From Siphonodentalium dalli (taxonomy: Eukaryota > Mollusca > Scaphopoda > Gadilida > Siphonodentaliidae): a DNA stretch of 64,000 nucleotides. The DNA lies in NCBI GenBank assembly GCA_032622095.1, contig CP136061.1:52095762-52159761 (forward strand), written 5' to 3'. Every line of letters begins with the position of its first letter. The first letter of the stretch is position 1. Both the position numbers and the translations under genes were made by a program. A model generated the notes under the pieces. That model saw only the letters and a program-made list of their open reading frames with translations. It had not been told where the DNA came from and made no database searches. Shown in pieces: positions 12,797 through 25,200 of the stretch.

Positions 12797-13390
12797 TACC
12801 GTATACGGATCTTTAGCCGGGCTGCTATATACTCTAGCCGAACTGATATACCGTATATATACGGCACTCTATATAGCCAAACTGCCAAAGTGCGGCTAGA
12901 GTACCGTATACGGCACTTTAGCCGGGCTGCTAAAGTACCGTATACGGCACTCTAGCCGAACTGCTAAAGTAGCATATACGGCACTCTAACCAAACTGCTA
13001 TATAAAGTGCCGTAGGCCTTTACGGCATTTTAGCCGAACTGCTAAAGTACCGGGGCCTTATAAATGCATACGATCACTTTACTCAGCAAACTGCTAAGTA
13101 CCGTGTTTGATCGGAGTATTTGGTTGGCATGTCAATATACAGGTAATTGTGTTTTGAGTTCTATTTGCTCTTCCAAACTTTTAAAACTTTGGAAAGTTTG
13201 CCCTGCGGCCGGTAGGCCTATCCATTCGGGCGCCGCCATGTTGGTGACCAACCCGCGCTATTGACGTTGATGTCATTCTACGTACACGTAGCAACGAAAT
13301 AATCTACGGTACTCTAGCAGTTCGGCTAGAGTACCGTATACTACACTCTAGCAGTTCGGCTAGAGTACCGTATACTACACTCTAGCCAGT
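12797..13390. repeat. Foldback tandem array, GTACCGTATACGGCAC unit
   Basis: About seven degenerate units of 35-40 bp (GTACCGTATACGGCACTCTA followed by GCCGAACTGCTAAA) fill 12797-13056. Inverted units (GCAGTTCGGCTAGAGTACCG) fill 13305-13390. A unique, GC-rich 250-bp insert lies between. The core GTACCGTATACGG is itself nearly palindromic. Confidence 0.75.
13131..13239 (-). other. Exon-like minus-strand start inside the foldback array
   Basis: ATGGCGGCGCCC at 13239 opens MAAPEWIGLPAAGQTFQSFK and then SLEEQIELKTQLP, followed by a possible donor gtatat. The start context and composition resemble a real first exon or a captured gene fragment. The FQSFKSLEEQI string is reminiscent of N-terminal segments in FLYWCH/SWIM-type transposon-derived proteins, but I cannot confirm this. 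Confidence 0.2.
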
Positions 13391-14994
13391 CCGTTTAATT
13401 AAAGGCCTGAAAATTATATGTCGCTTTAACTGCAAAATTAATTTTAACAACACCGTTTGACGTGCTCGGCGCAAAGAAACTGACAGCGAATCGACAATCG
13501 AACGGACACCGTATGAGCCGCTTTCAAATAATATATTAATTGTGTTTTAAATTACCATTGTAACGGTCAACACACTAAAGAAAATGCGCAGAAAAGTTTT
13601 AACGTTAAGAATTATACAGAACTCATTGACATTTTTACTGAGACGTGAATTATCTGTGAGTAGCAGATGCGACAGTATCTTATTTCCTACTTTCGCGAAG
13701 GCCACAAGGCCACGCCCACCTTTTAAAAATTATATATAAAATACGCAGCATTCTAAACGTTGATTATTGAGTGATAATATATATTTAAATTAATTATATC
13801 CACTTACTCTAAGGACTACGGAAAGGTATGTATCAACAATTTCTGGACGATATTGACCAAGATAGACACTGATAGAACTTAGAACTAGAAGATCCGAAGA
13901 ACCTTGAAGAAAGGGCAAAACACTGGGGCATGACTTAGCAGATCATGTGAATTCAGGAGAAGTTGGCCCCGCATGAAGTTGTCCCCATACGAAGACAGCC
14001 CCAGAGAAGTCGGTCCCATATAACAGAACCATTGTTCTTTATCTATGTTATTTGGCCTTATAAATTTGTTTAGGCTAAAAAAATTTTTAGGCCTACCTGT
14101 GTTTCTGCTAACCCGACGGACCAATGTCCGAAACCCGACGACTGTCATAATTTTGTGCTGATTTTATAAAAAAAAAAATCAAAAACATTTTTTTTTTTAA
14201 ATACCTGGCAGTATAATAAATATAATGTCTATATACAGAAACATAATACTAGTACGCCAAAATGAAGATGTGTCGATGATTGGACAAGATTTCTATTTTC
14301 TTTTAAATGTTCACCCAGAATAAGTTGTGAACAGTTCAAATAGCATACAGGTCTCACATTCTCAGGGTAAGAAAGTTATTGAAAACTAGCCAAATTATCC
14401 ACTTGGCTATTTCTAATTCTGTTGTTTCAATAATGTGTACATGTATCTAATTAATATACACACCAAAAAGTTCATTAGCCTTGGACCACAGGTACATGTT
14501 GAATAATTTCTTATTTTAAATGTCAATACTGGGAATTAAAATATCAAGGAAATCAGGAATACAAATTACAATCAGTAATTGGAGTCCTGTTACTCTAAAT
14601 CACAGTCTGAGTAAACTCATACCTAAATAGTCATTACAACATTGAATATTAGGTCTGACGGATAACATCGCTATCTCATTTCCAAGTCCTCGGGATTCCG
14701 TAATCTGATTGATTGCGTAAATTATTTTCCGTCCAATGAAACCGTATAGGTTAATAAACAAGTGTTAGTGGGCGGAGACTCCCATAATGTCACCTCTAAA
14801 TGTAGTAACAGAGCGGAATTTCGAGGCTTGCAAATACAACAGACAGAAAAAATGGCTTCGAAATTATATATTCGGTATGATTCCGATTAATTTGAAGGAT
14901 GTGCTGGACCTGATAGATAGGCCTGCGTATGGTACCAACTTGGCCTCCCATAAATATAAATAGAACTTTACTCATGTCCGTGTATTTGATTTAC
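13391..14994. other. No confident feature
   Basis: AT-rich sequence. A minus-strand ATG at 14148 opens MTVVGFRTLVRRVSRNT and then meets a possible donor gtaggc; it is presequence-like but unsupported. Nothing else seen. Confidence 0.4.
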
Positions 14995-15000
14995 TTTATT
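14995..15000 (-). terminator. Polyadenylation signal for the 109-residue frame
   Basis: AATAAA on the minus strand, 52 bp past the TGA of the small reading frame at 15052-15381, at the expected spacing. Confidence 0.35.
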
Positions 15001-15051
15001 GTAACATGGTTTGCAAATCAAATTATTTGCCGTAAAAAAGTCATCTGAAAG

Positions 15052-15381
15052 TCAAACACCGAGGAAATGACTTAATTTTATGCTTTTAAATAGTTCTAAA
15101 GCATCATTTTTGATGACGACCTTATTGTTTGCTCTCGGATGCAGCTTTCCCGTTGATGCAGCGAGTTCATCTCCCGAAAAAGTATAGTCGCCCACACGAC
15201 AAATATTATCTTCTGTAAGTTTATGTCGTGACACACTCGTCAGGCCTTCTGTGGGTTGATGAGTCGGCGAAGCACAACAAATTACACGTGGGGACACCTG
15301 TGAATCATCGATGTATTTAAAAAAATCCGTGACGTCATTTTGGGGAAGCTCTTCGCTGAATAGAAATGGTTTTGGCGACAT
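15052..15381 (-). CDS. Small intronless gene candidate, 109 residues, unidentified
   Basis: An uninterrupted frame runs from the ATG at 15381 to the TGA at 15052. It is preceded by an in-frame TAG and followed 52 bp later by AATAAA on the same strand (14995-15000). The protein starts MSPKPFLFSEELPQND and contains a mixed polar, Lys- and Asp-rich middle and a Lys-rich end. I see no signal peptide, membrane segment or known motif and cannot name the family. Its composition and the flanking signals make it more credible than other open frames of this length here. It could also be the terminal exon of a longer gene or a decayed retrocopy. It faces NUBPL head to head. Confidence 0.4.
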   Translation of the reverse strand: MSPKPFLFSEELPQNDVTDFFKYIDDSQVSPRVICCASPTHQPTEGLTSVSRHKLTEDNICRVGDYTFSGDELAASTGKLHPRANNKVVIKNDALELFKSIKLSHFLGV

Positions 15382-15449
15382 TAGCTCCAGACTCTATATT
15401 TCAAATATAGAGTCGACGTTCACCCAGACTGTCTAAATCATAGTTTAAT
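15382..15449. promoter_or_regulatory. Possible bidirectional promoter with a 23-bp palindrome
   Basis: These 68 bp separate the ATG of the minus-strand small gene from a plus-strand ATG at 15450. That ATG opens MADMISY and meets a possible donor, gtatgc, in phase 0, so it could in principle join the first placed NUBPL exon. It would not supply a targeting peptide, so I regard it as a weak candidate for NUBPL exon 1. A near-perfect palindrome (ACTCTATATTTCAAATATAG...) sits at 15392-15414. Confidence 0.2.
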
Positions 15450-15483
15450 ATGGCAGACATGATATCTTATGTATGCAGGATGT

Positions 15484-15700
15484 TACAGTAATGCTCTAAT
15501 TAATCGACTCTTTAACCACAGCAGAATTATGGGTAACTTTTCAGGATTTAGTCGGAAATTGGCTTGTTGCCATTCATCGGAAAGCTCTCCCCGAGAGCTT
15601 TCCGATGAATGGCAACAAGCTATATTTCCGACTAAATCCTGAAAAGTTACCCATAGTTATGCTGCACATGGTTATTAAGGAGTCGATTAATTAGACCCAA
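15484..15700. mobile_element. CAGTAATG palindromic MITE (Tc1/mariner type), copy 1
   Basis: Starts TACAGTAATG; the two halves around 15590 are near-perfect reverse complements (GGAAAGCTCTC / GAGAGCTTTCC at the centre). The right end is degraded. The TA duplication and CAGT start are Tc1/mariner features. Confidence 0.75.
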
Positions 15701-16021
15701 ATGAATCACCGCTTTGTGGAAATTGGACTGATTATGCGGTTCCAGGCGGTGGGAAAAAAAAATTAAAATAAAATTAATTCCCTACCTACCTATCCTACCC
15801 TGGACGGGTCCCGTTAGCAGAAACACTGATACATTTTTTTAGGCCTTATATGAAATATGAAACGGATAATAATAATGACAATATTACAATAACATAACAA
15901 ATGATAATACAATTAACAAATTCAAACAGCATTGTCATCGCTGTCACTGGTTGAACTATCTGCGATCCTTTGTAGTAGGGCTTGTCGTCAATTCTCTGTC
16001 TCTGTGCAGCCTCCAGATGTC

Positions 16022-16127
16022 CGAGCTTTGCGATGAATGGCAACAAGCCATATTTCAGACTAAATCCTGAAAAATTACCCATAATTCTGCTGTGGTTAAG
16101 GAGTCAATTATTTAGGGCATTACTGTA
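16022..16127. mobile_element. CAGTAATG MITE, right half only
   Basis: Runs from GAGCTTTGCGATGAATGG to GGGCATTACTGTA and lacks the left arm. Its end lies 16 bp before the first base of a NUBPL exon. Confidence 0.8.
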
Positions 16128-16143
16128 TTTTGATGAATTACAG

Positions 16144-16279
16144 GCTAAATCAACAGATAAAGAATCCCTCAAGGAAAGAATGACCAGAGGACTTCCCAAG
16201 AAAATACCTATAGCAGGAGTGAAGCATGTTATTACCGTAGCTTCAGGCAAGGGTGGAGTTGGCAAGTCAACTTTTTCTG
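16144..16279 (+). CDS. NUBPL: NUBPL exon with Walker A (probably coding exon 2)
   Basis: It encodes 45 residues plus one base, from AKSTDKES to GKSTFS, and includes MTRGLPKK and the P-loop GKGGVGKS. The acceptor is ATTACAG and the donor TCTG|gtgaga (phase 1). A palindromic MITE ends only 16 bp upstream of the first exon base, so the pyrimidine tract is poor and the branch point may lie in the MITE. The frame also stays open upstream of the acceptor, but that stretch is MITE sequence and is not counted as coding. Confidence 0.9.
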
Positions 16280-19200
16280 GTGAGATTGTAGTCCAACACA
16301 TATAATTTGAAATACATGTCCTTTTCCTATGATGCATATAGTATCACCTGTTCCCCCACGTTTAGTGTATAAACAGCTCAGGCTGTGGCTCTGTACAGAT
16401 TGTACTCAAGCCTGCAAATACTGTGTCTGTCATTTGCAGAATGAGGTCCCCATAGGGAGAATTTAGTTATGCTATCCTGCACAGTGAGCTAGCATCACCA
16501 AATTCACCTCTGGTGACCGAATTCTGCTTAGGCCTCATCTTCTGGGAAGTATCTAGTCTTTAGTTACTTTTTCCCTTCTGGGAATTTTCTATATCCCCAA
16601 ATTTACAGAAGATAAAATGCATGATGGAGGTGACTAAATGGGTGAATATCAACAACATCAACTGGGGAACTACAGTAATGCCCTAAATAATCAACCCCTT
16701 AACCACAGCAGAATTATGGATAACTTTTCAGGATTTATGGAAATATGGCTTGTTAATTGCCATTCATCGGAAAGCTCTCACTGAGATTGACTAAATCCTG
16801 AAAAGTTACCCATAATTCTGCTGTGGTTAAGTGGTTGATTATTTAGGGCATTACTGTATGATCCTAGGTCTCCCATACCAGTTGAGGCCTCAGCCAAATG
16901 AGGTTCCCAAAGGGGAATTTGGTGATGCGAGTCTGTGGGATAGCATCACTGAATTCACCCTCTGGGGACCTCATTCTGCAAATGACAGACACACTATTTG
17001 CAAGCTTGAATACATATGCTCTTCCTATGATTCATATAGTATCACATGTTCTCCCACATCTGGTGTACAAAGAACTGAGGCTATGGCTCTGTACAGATTG
17101 TACTGGGTATTCCTGTAAGCATAAGAGCTTGCAATGCTGCCAAGTCCAAATTTTGTTTGATTTAAAACGAATGCCCCATCAAGCAAGGCAATGGGTATAA
17201 ATCTGATAGCCAAGAGGTAATTTTCTCCCAGTCACTTTCTGATATGATATACAAAACATGTAGTCAAGCAAGAATTGCTCAACTTTGAATCTACTTTAAT
17301 GCCCTAAATAATTGACTCCTTAACCACAGCAGAATTATGGGTAACTTTTCCGGATTTAGTCGGAAATATGGCTTGTGGCCATTCAAAGGAAAGCCATATT
17401 TCCAACTAAATCCTGAAAAGTAACCCAGAATTCTGCTGTGGTTAAGGAGTCGATTATTTAGGGCATTACTGTATTTGATATGAACAACTACTAGCTGATT
17501 ATTTATTGTTTTAAGACAGAGCACAATTATTTGAATGAAATCTTACCTTCACATATTATTATGTTTGAGAATAATTCCAGTGAATTCGCATCCTCTTTTG
17601 TTTCACAATAGTCTTTTTTTTTGCAGTGAACCTTGCTTTGGGGATTGCAGCATCTGATCATGTATGTAATTCGATGTATGCTTTATCTGTACTTTTGGCA
17701 TCCAAATTTTCAATCACATTATGAGATATATAATTATTAAATTTTGATGGATTAACCAGATTAATATTTTAGCAAATAATAATACATGTAAATATTCTAC
17801 CCTCCACATAATCCTTACTGTGTTTTGGCAAGTAAAGGCACCCCAAAATATTTTCAATTGCTTAATATTTAACTCTTTCATGCTGGGAGCTGCGATAGAG
17901 CAGCATTAAAGATCCTGTGCAAGTGCATTCTCTTATACATGCAAGATTTGCATAGAATTGCTACTAATTTGAGATCCATTTTATCACAATCACATTTTTG
18001 CAAGGAAAAACAATCTGGGTTAAAACAATTAATATTGATTTCCTTATTACAACCAAAGAGTAAGTAAAGACACCTTCAATGAAAAAATATAGTTCCATTT
18101 TAAAATGTGTTTTTTCAAATTTTCATGTTGACAAAATTGTTCAACCACCCTTATCATCCATGTTTATCTCACAGTCAATACTAAATAACCCAACACAAAT
18201 CGAATATCATATATATTATAATTAACATAATGGCTCCCATCATGAAAGGGATAACTGAATTCCTGTGTCTCATGTTATCAGTTTCATCTGTTTAATATTC
18301 ACATTTCACAGAACAAAAGAATAGGATTGTTGGATGCAGATGTTTACGGGCCGTCCATTCCAAGGATGATGAATCTCAATGAACAGCCAGAGCTTACAAA
18401 CCGTGAGTATAGGCTACAGCACTTAACCCTTTACCCAACAGAACGGCCCTGTGCCAATGCATTCTCTTATATATGCGAGTCGACCATAGGTCGCCTCGCA
18501 TATATAAGAGAATGCATTGGCTTAACACATTAAAAATTATAAAATTGTTAAAGAATGTAAGAAAAAATGGTAAAAAGTGTTAAAAAAAGATTTTTTTTAG
18601 GCCAATGCATTCTCTTATATATGCGAGGCGACCTATGGTCGACTCGCATATATAAGAGAATGCATTGGCACAGGGCATAACTGTAACTATCACAATGTGG
18701 TCAAGGAGCCGGTTCCAATGATATCCATATTTGTATGGTTCAATTGAGACAGACCGAAGATATTTTAGGCTGTTGAAGCTTTATTTGGCCGGTTTTGGCC
18801 GGTTTGTTGGGTAAAGGGTTAAATCACTACCATACACAGTCCTATAGGTAGCCTCACATATATAAGAGAATGCACTGGCTTACTAAGTCAAGTTACATAT
18901 TGTTAGGCCAATGTATTCTCTTAAATACATGTATGCAAGGCTCTGTGGGAGACTCTTATTATATTAGAGAATGTGGTGGCACATGGTTTTCGCAAAATTT
19001 CGGGAAACTCCAGTCATGGGAGGGTTAATGAGACCTAGTAATATATTGCTTTTATTTCATTCCAATAAATAAAATAGCTCAATAAATACATGAAATATTT
19101 CTATATATCTTGGAAAAACTCATTGTAGTCATATAATTTATCGCGCTAGAAGCAAAATGGATCCCTTTTATTCTTTGGTGTTGATCATTAGAGAACGCTC

Positions 19201-22200
19201 CATGTTAATCCATTTCTGATGTAGTAAAAGATCGGATGTACAATAAAACTCTCCAATCTTCTCGGTCCACAACAGCTTGGAATAGTGGTTGGGTTGATGC
19301 TGTTTTGGACCGAGTCTTGTCCCGTTACTTTTCTATAACAGACTTTCATTGAAAAGACGTACTATATTTATATGTGGAGCCCGGGCAATCATGTGGATCC
19401 CTGAATGTAATTAATCATCTGACATGTCCGCAATTAATCTGTCTTCAAAATGAGTTATCATTTACCATGATAGAAAAAGGTAAAGTGATGATACAATCGT
19501 CCATCTGACCTAATCTGAAGACATACAAGTATTCTGGGCATAAAGTCTGTTATAGAAGAGTAACGGGACAGGACTCGGTCCAAAAGAGCAGCCAAGCCTT
19601 AAAATAGGGTGTCTGTCATTTGCAGAATGAGGTCCCCAGAGGGTGAATTTAGTGATGCTACCCTGCATAGCGGGCTAGCATCACCAAATTCACCCTCTGG
19701 GGACCTCATTCTGCTTACAACTCAGCAGAATGAGGTTCCCAGATGGTGAATTTTGTGATGCTAGCCCACTATGCGGGGTAGCATCACTAAATTCACCCTC
19801 TGGGGACCTCATTCTGCAAATGAGAAGAATTGGTCTGAACATATCAAGCATGAACATTCTAGAAAATGTATATTTGCAACATTGAAAAGATAGTTAAAGT
19901 TGTAAATATTAAGTAAAATGGCAGATTGTATCAGAGCCTCAAATTAAGTGTAGGTTATATTGTGGCAGTCTCAAACTAAATATAGTTTAATGTAGCTCAT
20001 TTGTGTCACATTCCACTGGTCCAAATAGTTTGGAAAATGACGAAAGTATAACGAGAAACTCATATGGAGACTATATTCTCTAAAGAGCATCAGAAGTGAA
20101 AAGGACTGATATCAGCTATTCCTATGTTTTCACACAAATACCCTTTATTTTGTTATCATATAAAAAAACACATCAGGAACACTCTTTACTGTTAGGTATA
20201 AATGGAATCCCTCGCCAATGAAGTACTTTAAGGCACAGGCAGCGTTCGTTGCAGAAATATTCATATTTGTTCAAATCGTCATCAACAAAAGGTATATTAA
20301 CCCTTTGAATCCGGCTGGCCGGTATTCCGGCCAGAACGTAATTGCATATATATACGACTGGTCGGTTTTCCGTCCATGACGTAATCTCGTTCTACCGTCG
20401 GCGTCGCAGTGTTGCACTTTATTTTTTATATTTCGATAAATACTCAACGTTGAGAAAAATAAAATAGTGTTGCATAAAATTCATATTATAACTGTTTTAG
20501 CTGCCCAAAAATTATCGAGGTTGTGTTTGGCATAACGAAGTATAAGCCGATTAAAACCCGGATACAGTCTCCATTTCATCACATTTCTGCAATTACGGCA
20601 CCGCCATATTGCTTCTCGTGACCTCTCGTTTCGCATTAGGTCATATCGCCTTATATGGCTCATAAGAGATCTAAAAATATATATTTATAGATAGAAACTT
20701 TAGTGACGTATTCTTGTGGTATTTATCTCCCAACGTGTGTGAAGAAATTCCCGCTAAATTATATAATTCGCTCTTGTCGGATGTAAACACATGTCATACG
20801 AGTTTTGTTTAATTAATAAACAAACTTCTGAGTTCATTAAATCATAATTTTTTTTCGCAAAGGTACATGCTATATAGATTTATACGAGAAAAAAGTTCAG
20901 AATCTTGTCTTTAAGATGGCATAAGCCAATAGACCGCACAATGCTGCGCATTTTAGTTATTGGTAGGGTATTCAGAGAACACCCAGAGTTTGTTTTGGCT
21001 AAAGCCCATATGACGTCATGTATTTACGTTGGGATTGTGACGTTACGTAACATTTTTTGGCAGTTTCTATCATAAATCTAATAAGGTTTCAATTTTTTAT
21101 AACTTTTTCTGGATTTAAGATATTGAAATAGATTGTGATGTGCTGAATTCAGAATTTAATAATCTTTCCAATGGTGTAAACAATATGGTAGAAGAGAATG
21201 CATCCAATACAGCACCATATGCCTGAACACAGTCTACAATAAGTGAAAATACCCTGGGAGCCCAGGGTCAGGGCGTTGATCGTTGTGGGGAGCCAGGGTT
21301 CAAAGGGTTAAAACATATATAGTTTCGTTCATATGCCAAACATAAACAGCGCTTAAATAGTATATTGTCGTCAAGAATTACGATGGTGTACGTAAACAAG
21401 AGCCTGCTCGTGTTACAGAAATTGTGCTTCTGTTTACATAACACAGCGCAATTCTATTGGTTAATCACACACAAATGATATAAACACTCTTTATTATTTC
21501 CATATCAGGAAAACAGTAACAAATAACGCTCTTTATGTTTACCATATCTGGATCTAAACAAAAGCCAAGTAACGTAACGTTTTTTGCTTTTGTTTACATA
21601 ACAAAGGGAAAAACATTGAAAATAACATACTGTTTATGCCATATTTCTGATTGGCATAAGAACAAAGTCTCTTTATTTCACTATTCCTTCTGTTTATGGC
21701 GTTTTTTGACGGAGGCGAATATTTTAACAGCATAACCACCGCCAACGCCACCCATATCTTTAAACTGCCACCCAATATTCTATGGAATGGGGCAATTCTA
21801 AATAGCAACACTTGTGCCCCAACCACTTTGTAAAACACTTGGTGACGAAATGTGTTTGAACTGAACACAATAATTTTGTGAAGTTTCTAAGTGGGCTGCT
21901 GAAAGGGCAGTTGAAGAAATTTGACAATTAACTTTTGATAACCCGAATCATGACAGATAATAATAAACAAGTATTAGAAACGTTCAATAATTACCTAAAA
22001 AATTCACAATTACCACAATTACCTTCTTTGTGTCTTGCGAAGTGACTTTATGTCCCATTGTCCAAGCATTGTTAATTAGGTATCACACATGAGCATACTG
22101 TTCACCCGTGTTTAATCACTATGAACCCTGGGAAGTTGTTGATGAAATGAGGTAAATTATCAATGTCCAATTGTGTGCTATAAGTAGGTTATATTATGGG

Positions 22201-25200
22201 GATAATTGTCAAGGTCTCATGGATATTTCTTGTATATGATTACCACCATGATGTAACCATAAAGTATACTTTCATACAGTAATGGCCTAAGTAATCGATC
22301 CCTTAACCACATCAGAATTATTGGTAACATTTCAGGATTTAGTCGGAAATATGGCTTGTTGCCATTCATCGGAAAGCTCTCATAATTCTACTGTGGTTAA
22401 GGGGTCGATTACTTAGGGCATTGCTGTAACTGAATGGGAGAATCCATTTAGTAAATAAAGGGTTAATTATGAATAAATATTATGAAATAACCACATGCTT
22501 TACAATCGACTTTGGTTCCACTTTGGTTTAGATATATTTAATGAGGCCCATGGATTATTCAACTTCATCTTTCAATTGGTCACAGTTTCTAAAGGACCAA
22601 TGCTTAGGAAGTGAAGTGTTTCCTTCTATATGAAATAAGCTTTTATTATATGCTTAATTTGCCTATAAAATAGCGGAAAATGACCAAAACATAGATCGTC
22701 ATATCTATCTCTTCAGAACAACGTGCAGTGAAATCACGTTTTGTTATTTCAATCTAGGTCCATTATTTCACTGTAGCGTGAAACTAAAGTAAAGGTTGGT
22801 GCATGATCAGTGCATGCAAACTGTCCTATCAAAAGTGACAAATTTATGATGCCACATGCACTTGACCAATCAATAATTCTATGTTTGAGCGAAAGTGTTA
22901 ATTTCAACTTTATATTAGGCCCAGGCTCTTTCCTCTTTGTAAACACTGACAAGTGCACTCCTGAATTAAGTAGAGTTAATAATTTGATTAATTAAGAATT
23001 AATTCAGCAACTTTGAGCATTAATATATAAGGCGCATATAATAAAAAGAATACCAACAGATTTTTATATGAATACCTCAAACATCTCATTTGTTCTGGAA
23101 AGAAATATTGAATTTTTACTCATGAAAATTTGATATTTCTTTCAAGACACTCATGAGATATTTCGGTATTCAAACAAAAACTGTTGGTATTCTCTATATC
23201 CCTATACCCAACAAAACGGCCAAAACCGGCCAATTAAAGCTTCAACAGCCTAAAATAACTTCGGTCTGTCTCAATAGAACCATACAAATATGGATATCAT
23301 TGGAACCGGCTCATTGACCACATTGTGATGGTTACAGTTATGCCCTGTGCCAATGCATTCTCTTATATATGCGAGTCGACCATAGGTCGCCTCGCATATA
23401 TAAGAGAATGCATTGGCTTAACACATATTAAAAATGATAAAATTGTCAAAGAATGTAGAAAAATATTATAATTTTTTTTTTAACAATTTTTACCATTTTT
23501 TCTTACATTCTTTAACAATTTTATAATTTTTAATGTGTTAAGCCAATGCATTCTCTTATATATGCGAGGCGACCTATGTGAGAATGCATTGGCACAGGGT
23601 CGTTCTGTTGGGTAAAGGGTTAATTCAGATAATGAAACAAGAGAGTAGTTGTCCCTTATTGATGTACTAAATTGACTCTTAATTTTCAGAAAATCTGATG
23701 CAACCATTGGAAAATTTTGGAATCAAATGGTAAGTTTTGTTATATACATGATGCCCCCTAGGTCCATATACAAATTTGGTATGATATAAGATATAAAAGT
23801 ACAGGTATATGTAACAAGTATAGTAAGAAAACTAGAACAAATTTGAGGAATAATTTTCACTATTAAATATTCAATTTGATGATCAGGTGGGGCTCTTTTT
23901 TAGCTCAACTTGACAAAATCAAGTTTGAGCTATTGCCATAGGTTGGCGTATACATTGTCTGTCCATCTGTCTGTTGGAGCCTCCTATTTCTACCAAAATT
24001 TGTTTTAAATAAATGGCCACCAGCAACCATTGGCACACCCTGCAGCCCACATTTATTTGAGAATTGTTTTGAACATTTACAGGCATGTTTAGATTCACCT
24101 CTAGATGGGAGATATCGAATTTGAAATGTTTTTATGAAATACAAGGCTGCCAGCAGCCATTTGGGATTTTTCTCTTTGTATGACTAAATCATTTGGCACA
24201 CCCTACGACAACATCACTTGTCATATTGTCACTAAAGTTCATTATTGATCTTCGGATGACCACTAGATGGGATTCATCTTTTGTTTTTTTATGAATTTCG
24301 TTAAAAAACATGGCCACTGGCAGCCATCTTGGATTTTACTCTTTGCATGACTAATTAAATCCTTTGGCACACCCTACAGACCACATCCATCATGACCAAA
24401 TTCCAAATTAATCTTCAGGGTGACCACTAGATTGGAGCTGTCAAAATGATTTTGAGTTTCATTGGAAAGTTTGGCAGCCAGCAGCCATATTGGATTTTAC
24501 ATTATATATATCTCTTTATGTTGACATCTAGTATTACTTAGATATTTCAACTTTACTCATTCCTAATCGCTCCATTGACTGTAACACATGAAATTTCCCC
24601 CAATCCAAGTTGAGCTACAGTACGTAGTGTCATTGCCACTTTCAATATGAAAGGTCAGGCCCAGTTTGAAAGTCTGACATGGATCAAAATTAGTTATATA
24701 CATCGATATGAGAAAATTAATTTGGAGTACATTATGACCAAGCTCCTGCATGGGTATGAATGCGATTGGTTCAATGACGAAAAGACTGTTTTGGTTACAT
24801 GTTTATTTGGGCCCTGCGAAGCTTCGAGATTTGATTCAAATTACGAATCGGGCTGCAGACTCGATTTGATTCGATTTAATCATGTGATTCCAAATCAACC
24901 CTCTTTGCATTCATGTAGGGACCTGCGAATATTCGAGATTTAATTCGATGTCGATATCGGGCACCCGATTCGATTCGAGATCGACACCGAATCGGTCCGC
25001 TGATTCGGATATTTTCGAATTGAAGTTACTTTGGTGTAGTCTCGTTTTTTGCGTCTAAATAACACATGCCATATGACCTGAACTCACAAAAATTGAAGCA
25101 CAAGGTTGCCAAGTTAGCCAACGTAGGTAATTGTGAATGTATGCCGTTCAGAATAGAAGTGCATTATGCAAATTATGTGCTTCGATCGCAACCCGTGACG

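Noticed and set aside
13885-14148. Minus-strand start MTVVGFRTLVRRVSRNT with donor gtaggc, presequence-like
   Set aside because: No following exon was found in the next kilobases on that strand; short basic starts occur by chance. Kept only as a remark.
15982-16143. In-frame extension upstream of the NUBPL P-loop exon, beginning [13 protein letters not shown]
   Set aside because: The codons fall mainly in a CAGTAATG MITE that occurs in several places on both strands; the acceptor at 16142-16143 and the family alignment place the exon start later.
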